A DNA stretch of 64,000 nucleotides, taken from Lophius americanus. Lineage: Eukaryota > Chordata > Actinopteri > Lophiiformes > Lophiidae. Each line of letters begins with the position of its first letter. Positions within the stretch are counted from its first letter, which is position 1. Shown piece by piece: positions 59,886 to 64,000 of the stretch. The notes under the pieces are model-generated. The model did no database searches and was not told the origin of the DNA. It saw only the letters and a program-made list of their open reading frames with translations. The stretch is from positions 5,412,501-5,476,500 of the forward strand of contig JBBDHG010000028.1 in NCBI GenBank assembly GCA_037951165.1, in the 5' to 3' direction. A program made the position numbers and the translations under genes.

Positions 59886-60957
59886 TGTGAGACCCTAACG
59901 AGCGACCAGACATTTGGCTGCGTGCATACCCGACCCGTCAACAGCCACTCCTCTTTGTTTCATTCCAAAGCAGCGATAACTAGAATTGAATATAGAATCT
60001 TTACTTAAACATGACCAACGTACCACAACCTGCTGCTCAGCTTTATCTCTGCTGCTACAGACTCATACTAGCACTATTTATTAAAAAAAAAAATGTCTGG
60101 AATGAATTCATTTGTTATTCATTTTCCTGTTGTCTAATATTGTTAATGTCTTCTCTGGAACTCCATTAATATCTGGAGCTGTAGGTTCTTATCTCACAAA
60201 ACTTTTATTCTGAATTAACTGACACTGACCCGAAACAGCCCACATCTTAAACCAGCCAATCACAGTTTGATGTATTATCACATAAGAGATCACCCAGTTC
60301 CTCGGCAGAAGTTCTTCTCAGCAGCTTTGTGAGTTGATCTGAAGAGGAACTTTTAGTCCTCCTGCTCTCATGAAATAACTATTTGAATTACCTTAGTGAA
60401 GTAATGGAAAGCACTTCCGTATGATTTAATAGACTCTTATGATGCTCCGACTTAATATACTTTGGTTGAGTCAATATATTTTATTGGGGTTGATTCAACT
60501 TAATTACTTGGCCTAGTTCCAAAGTTATTCACAAGGATTTATTTAAAGAAGTGACTTAAAATTACCCTACTGAAAAAGTTTATCTAACCCAAATCAATTA
60601 AGTTGGCTCAAAACAATTGCTTTGTGCTGTAAGAAACATTTGGAAATATTTTCCAGGATTAAATCAATTGATGCAAACAAAACATGCGAACGGTAACAGA
60701 CATCTAACTCCATTGCATCGGTCGATGTCAACATGATTCAATTTTGAAAAAAATGAAGCTGTTGAATTTAATGCATTCTTCATGATATAATTATGTTTAT
60801 ATTGCATGAATTCCTGACATAAAAAGTAAATCTCACATGCAGGCTATTTCCTTTTTGTTGTGGGACGATAAAGGGATTTAATCCCAAACCTTTCTATAGC
60901 AACACTCGCATTGAAAAGATAAAGAAACCAATCTTCCTCAGTGTTTTGCAGCCGTAC
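59886..60957 (-). other. efhc2 intron, nothing recognised
   Basis: No exon or nameable repeat seen. Confidence 0.4.
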
Positions 60958-61154
60958 CTCCTCGGCATGCTGCTTCATGTAAGTGAAGGTGTACTCATCG
61001 GCATCCACCAGTAGGAACGGGTGGTTGTTGAGGCTGAGGGTGGCTCCAACATACAGATCTTGAGCTGAGAAGAACTCAGACGGCTGACTCTTGAACAGCT
61101 CCTGCCCAGGCTTCTTCACATGGCTGCGCTGCAAAAACTTACCGCCAAGCAAAC
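60958..61154 (-). CDS. efhc2: EFHC2 exon (DM10-3, second part)
   Basis: The acceptor GGGCTCCAG|GTTTG and donor GAGGAG|GTACGG bound 197 nt. It encodes 65 residues including LLGGKFLQRSHVKKPGQELF, FFSAQDLYVGATLSL and NNHPFLLVDADEYTFTYMKQ. The run YVGATLSLNNHPFLLVDADEYT is the signature end of a DM10 (DUF1126) domain. In EFHC1/EFHC2 and the ciliate/alga protein Rib72, three such domains place the protein inside ciliary doublet microtubules. The match to EFHC2 rather than EFHC1 is judged from wording recalled from the family and from the ndp neighbour. Confidence 0.95.
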
Positions 61155-61548
61155 CTGGAGCCCGGCGTGAGAGGAGAAGAGAGCTCATGACTTATTTTTG
61201 CTAGTAAACCTAGATGGTGGAGAAGTTAAAAAGCACTGGTATTTAATTTACATCTATTGTAGAACTTTTGTTCAGTCTAGCTGAATTGATTGAATGTTGT
61301 TAAAAAAGTTAAGTTGATGGGTTTCCTGCCAGTTATGATGTAATCATGTTTATCTAGAAAACAAGAAATCATTTCAAACAAAATGTTACAACCAAGTAAA
61401 TGTAACAGACTTCCAATTTCCCATTCTTGAGTGTGTGCGATAGTGTTTTTAGGGTTCAACAAAGCCATATTATGAAAAGAGATCTGGTTAAGTAGATCCT
61501 GCTTCATGTGGTGAGCCACTGGTGAAGGTTTGGACCTAAAGCTTCTAC

Positions 61549-61691
61549 CTGAGTTCCTCTGTTGACATTCAAAGACGCTGATGGAGTCGTCACAGAGGTA
61601 GAAGGAGATGATGAACAGCCTGTCTCTGTCAATTGGATCTGTGGTCACCATCTTAGCACGGAAGTTGAGGACATTACTCTCAAGGCCGCAT
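61549..61691 (-). CDS. efhc2: EFHC2 exon (DM10-3, first part)
   Basis: It encodes CGLESNVLNFRAKMVTTDPI, DRDRLFIISFYLCDDSISVF, then ECQQRNS, opening the third DM10 domain (RLFIISFYLCDDSISVFE is the typical core). The donor is CTCAG|GTAGAA. The acceptor (TTCGTCCAAG|A) has no ordinary pyrimidine tract. A (TG)28 repeat lies 18 nt upstream. Other AGs at 61681-61677 would also keep the DM10 core, but only 61691 gives a family-like GLESNVL lead-in in frame. The exon is 143 nt, so skipping it would shift the frame. Confidence 0.93.
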
Positions 61692-61700
61692 CTTGGACGA

Positions 61701-61708
<8 letters not shown>

Positions 61709-61765
<57 letters not shown>
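61709..61765 (-). repeat. efhc2: (TG)28 microsatellite at efhc2 3' splice site
   Basis: Reads as (CA)n on the plus strand and (TG)n in the efhc2 transcript. It fills nearly half of the 131-nt intron 61692-61822, and only CGCGCGTTCGTCCAAG separates it from the exon. Confidence 0.97.
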
Positions 61766-61768
<3 letters not shown>

Positions 61769-61822
61769 GTTTATGACTGTTCAGCGTAGCATGACTCAAA
61801 TTTTAACTACAATTCCTCCAAC

Positions 61823-61988
61823 CTGTCCTTCTCCATAAATTTGCGAAACTCTTTCTGTGGGGTTTTCTGCAGCAGACCCTGGCAGGAGCTGAGAGAGTCC
61901 TCCTCAGAGCCAAAGCCGTTGTAGGGGGGCACAATCCTGAAGGGTTTGGGGGCAGCAGGAGCTTTGTACCTCACTGGGGTGAAGTTCT
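61823..61988 (-). CDS. efhc2: EFHC2 exon (linker before DM10-3)
   Basis: The acceptor TTCCTCTCAG|AG and donor GGACAG|GTTGGA bound 166 nt (enters in phase 1). It encodes NFTPVRYKAPAAPKPFRIVP, PYNGFGSEEDSLSSC, then LLQKTPQKEFRKFMEKD. The PPYNGFGSEEDSL block is the well-conserved linker that joins the second and third DM10 domains in EFHC1/2 proteins. The donor GTTGGA is weak. The upstream exon must end in phase 1 and was not found up to 64000. Whether it is AG at 61989 or two bases on cannot be decided. Confidence 0.93.
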
Positions 61989-63419
61989 CTGAGAGGAAGA
62001 AGAAAGAAAAGACACTTGAAAGAAGAGAGGACGACAGGAGGAGGGCTGAGATGATGAGAAGGTCTGTGTCTGACTGTAAGTCTAAGCTGACCTCTGACCT
62101 CTCTGGACCCTTCATCACAGTGACCCGTCACTAGGGACTCCGATAGCTTCTCTACTGTGACTAATGACGTGGGCCCCAGAACCTGCCCAGGGTGACAGAC
62201 TGATCCAGGAGCAGCTTAGGTTTCTCTTGATGAGGAGAGCTCAGAGTCCTGCTGTGGGGGAATGCATGAGGAGCATCGTAGACGACCAACGTATCCTGTT
62301 TTTAATATTACAATTTATTGTTTGTACAATTAATTGTTGTTGTTGTATTGTCTTGATTGCCTGAAGTTACTTCCTTTCTTGAAGTGCTTTTATTCTGGGT
62401 CTACAAGGTAAAGCACACTAACTTTCTTTTTAAACTTTTTGTTTTCTTTCTTTATTATTTAAACAAATACATTTTTTATATTATTCTATTTTTAATCAAA
62501 AATTATTTATTATTATTTTATGCATTTTATATTTCGCTTTTATTATCATTGTAGTTATAGGTTTCAGGGTTTTTTCTATACTTTAGTTTAATATTTGTTT
62601 TTTTTTTGCTTTTTTTAAATGTTATCATTAGTCTTTAAGAAATAATAGAATTTTTACTTAATTCTATTTTAACTAATAGGATTAGATTTTTGACTGTCAT
62701 TTTCTTTCACTTAATTTTATTTCGTTTCATTATTATTATTTTAGCTATACGTTCTAAGTTTTATTACATTTTTCATTAATTTTCTTTTCATAATACTATT
62801 CTATGACTTTGTTTTTATTTTATTTTACCATGATAATGACCAATGAAGATACTTCATTTGTAGCTCCTTAAAATTTGTAAAATTGGATTTGATTTTTTTT
62901 TAATCTCTAGTTTGAACAAGTTTTTTTTCTGGAAAATGTTTATTTACTATGATTAAATAAAAATAAAAATAAAAACTCATTGGAGCAGGAGGCAATGGGT
63001 TTGGATTAAGAGATGAAAACATTTTGGGATGAACTGAACCCGCTGAACCCTTCGATTGTTCGACCAGACCGAGCACACAGGCCCAGAAGGAGTGGAAAGA
63101 GTTCCAGAATCGGAATCATGCTCTCCCAACATGGACTTCAGGTTCTGGCTAACGGAAACATTAAGTTGATAAAATGGGACTGAGGCTGGTCAAAAAGCAG
63201 ACCATTGGAGGCTGGACCTCCCACATCTTTAAATGGACATTTGTTCACCACAACATCTGGATCCAGCTGTTGCTCTGCATAAGAGGATCCATGTTGTGTG
63301 CAGACAGGGCAGGAATCCAGCATGACAACATCAGGTGAAGTCTGTGTTTACATCATTTACATCATAAGTCGATGGACAGTTTTTCCCAGATATGGAACTT
63401 TTAAAAATAACTTTAGTCA
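61989..63419 (-). other. efhc2 upstream intron, AT-rich
   Basis: 62340-62960 is a T-rich, low-complexity tract. I searched the minus strand for DM10-2 words (e.g. preceding exon ending in phase 1) and found none. The minus frame at 63138-63323 has no family signature. Confidence 0.45.
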
Positions 63420-63910
63420 CAACTTTATGTACAAAGCACCTTTCAAAACACTGTTACAAAGTGCTTTACAATGAAACATACCACAAATAAAGCCATGAAA
63501 GCATGCAAAAAAATAAACCAGAGGATTAACAATAATAAAACAATAAAACAAAACAGGATTTTAAAAAATTTAAAAATACATAAAAGTTTAAAATTTAACT
63601 AACTACTTCAAAATAATTGGAAGGCTACACATCTGAGGTAAAATCAGGAAAAGTCTATCGGTAAAAGTAGGTTTTAAGGCGAGACTTGAACAATGACACT
63701 GACTCAGGCAGCCTTCTCTCCTGAGGGAGGTCACTCCAGAGCTTTGGGGCCCGGATGGCAAAGACTCTGCCCCATTTCGTTTTCAGCTTTGACTCTGGAA
63801 TATGAAGAAGACCTCTGTCTGAGGATATCAAACTACGCGAATATTTGTAAAGAGATGTATATAGTTGGGAGCCAGGTCATTAAGGGCCTTAAAACGATCA
63901 TTAAGTAATG
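63420..63910 (+). repeat. Dispersed fish repeat
   Basis: ACAAAGTGCTTTACAATGAA, then AGTAGGTTTTAAGGCGAGAC, GACACTGACTCAGGCAGCCT, GAGGTCACTCCAGAGCTTTG and GGGCCCGGATGGCAAAGACT. It is a frequent element in fish genomes. Related downstream text is at 58655-58850. Its autonomous parent was not identified. Confidence 0.65.
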
Positions 63911-64000
63911 TGAAGATGCCAAACATGTTCAACATCCACCACTTCAACTATTTATATAAGAGGGAGAAAAAAGAAAAGCACATTATCATTTCCTTGCCTT

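Noticed and set aside
61277..61762. A single 161-codon protein
   Set aside because: It is efhc2 exon 61549-61691 with read-through from the TG repeat and into the next intron. The splice sites show the true limits.

Overview
This is vertebrate nuclear DNA, almost certainly from a teleost fish. It is AT-rich and gene-poor, with spliced exons on GT/AG boundaries. It is full of fish-type interspersed repeats (RTE- and L2-like LINE relics, tRNA-headed SINEs, hAT-like and foldback DNA elements) and of CA/TG, CT and TA microsatellites. The species cannot be named from the sequence. No prokaryotic genes, operons or CRISPR arrays are present.

Only two protein-coding genes can be supported, both on the minus strand and both incomplete. 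At the left, 6405-6611 is the first coding exon of norrin (ndp): a signal peptide and the start of the cystine knot. Its last coding exon is not found to the left and must lie off the window. At the right, eight exons between 61988 and 41172 encode the C-terminal part of an EF-hand/DM10 protein, best called efhc2. They cover a linker, the third DM10 domain, a degenerate EF-hand-like region and a C-terminal tail, 385 residues with every splice phase matching. The exons for the first two DM10 domains lie beyond position 64000. NDP and EFHC2 are neighbours in the same orientation on human Xp11.3, so this is a conserved syntenic block and supports both calls.

Layout: 1-6404 ndp intron 2; 6405-6623 ndp exon 2; 6624 to about 40893 ndp upstream/intergenic DNA, probably including an unrecognised non-coding ndp exon 1; 40894-41303 efhc2 3' end; 41304-52641 a long last efhc2 intron; 52642-61988 the remaining efhc2 exons; 61989-64000 the next efhc2 intron. 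The intergenic DNA holds a 2.1-kb minisatellite (17690-19812) with higher-order structure, an RTE-type LINE relic (31080-33790), two L2-like LINE relics, and a 378-bp foldback element with target-site duplication (8419-8796).

The most notable signals are: a (TG)28 tract directly before a 3' splice site of efhc2 in a 131-nt intron; the 228/228/274/228-bp higher-order periodicity of the minisatellite; a previously unnamed (to me) dispersed repeat found five times, once nested in another element; and four perfect TGACTCA motifs in 73 bp. I see no convincing novel protein system.
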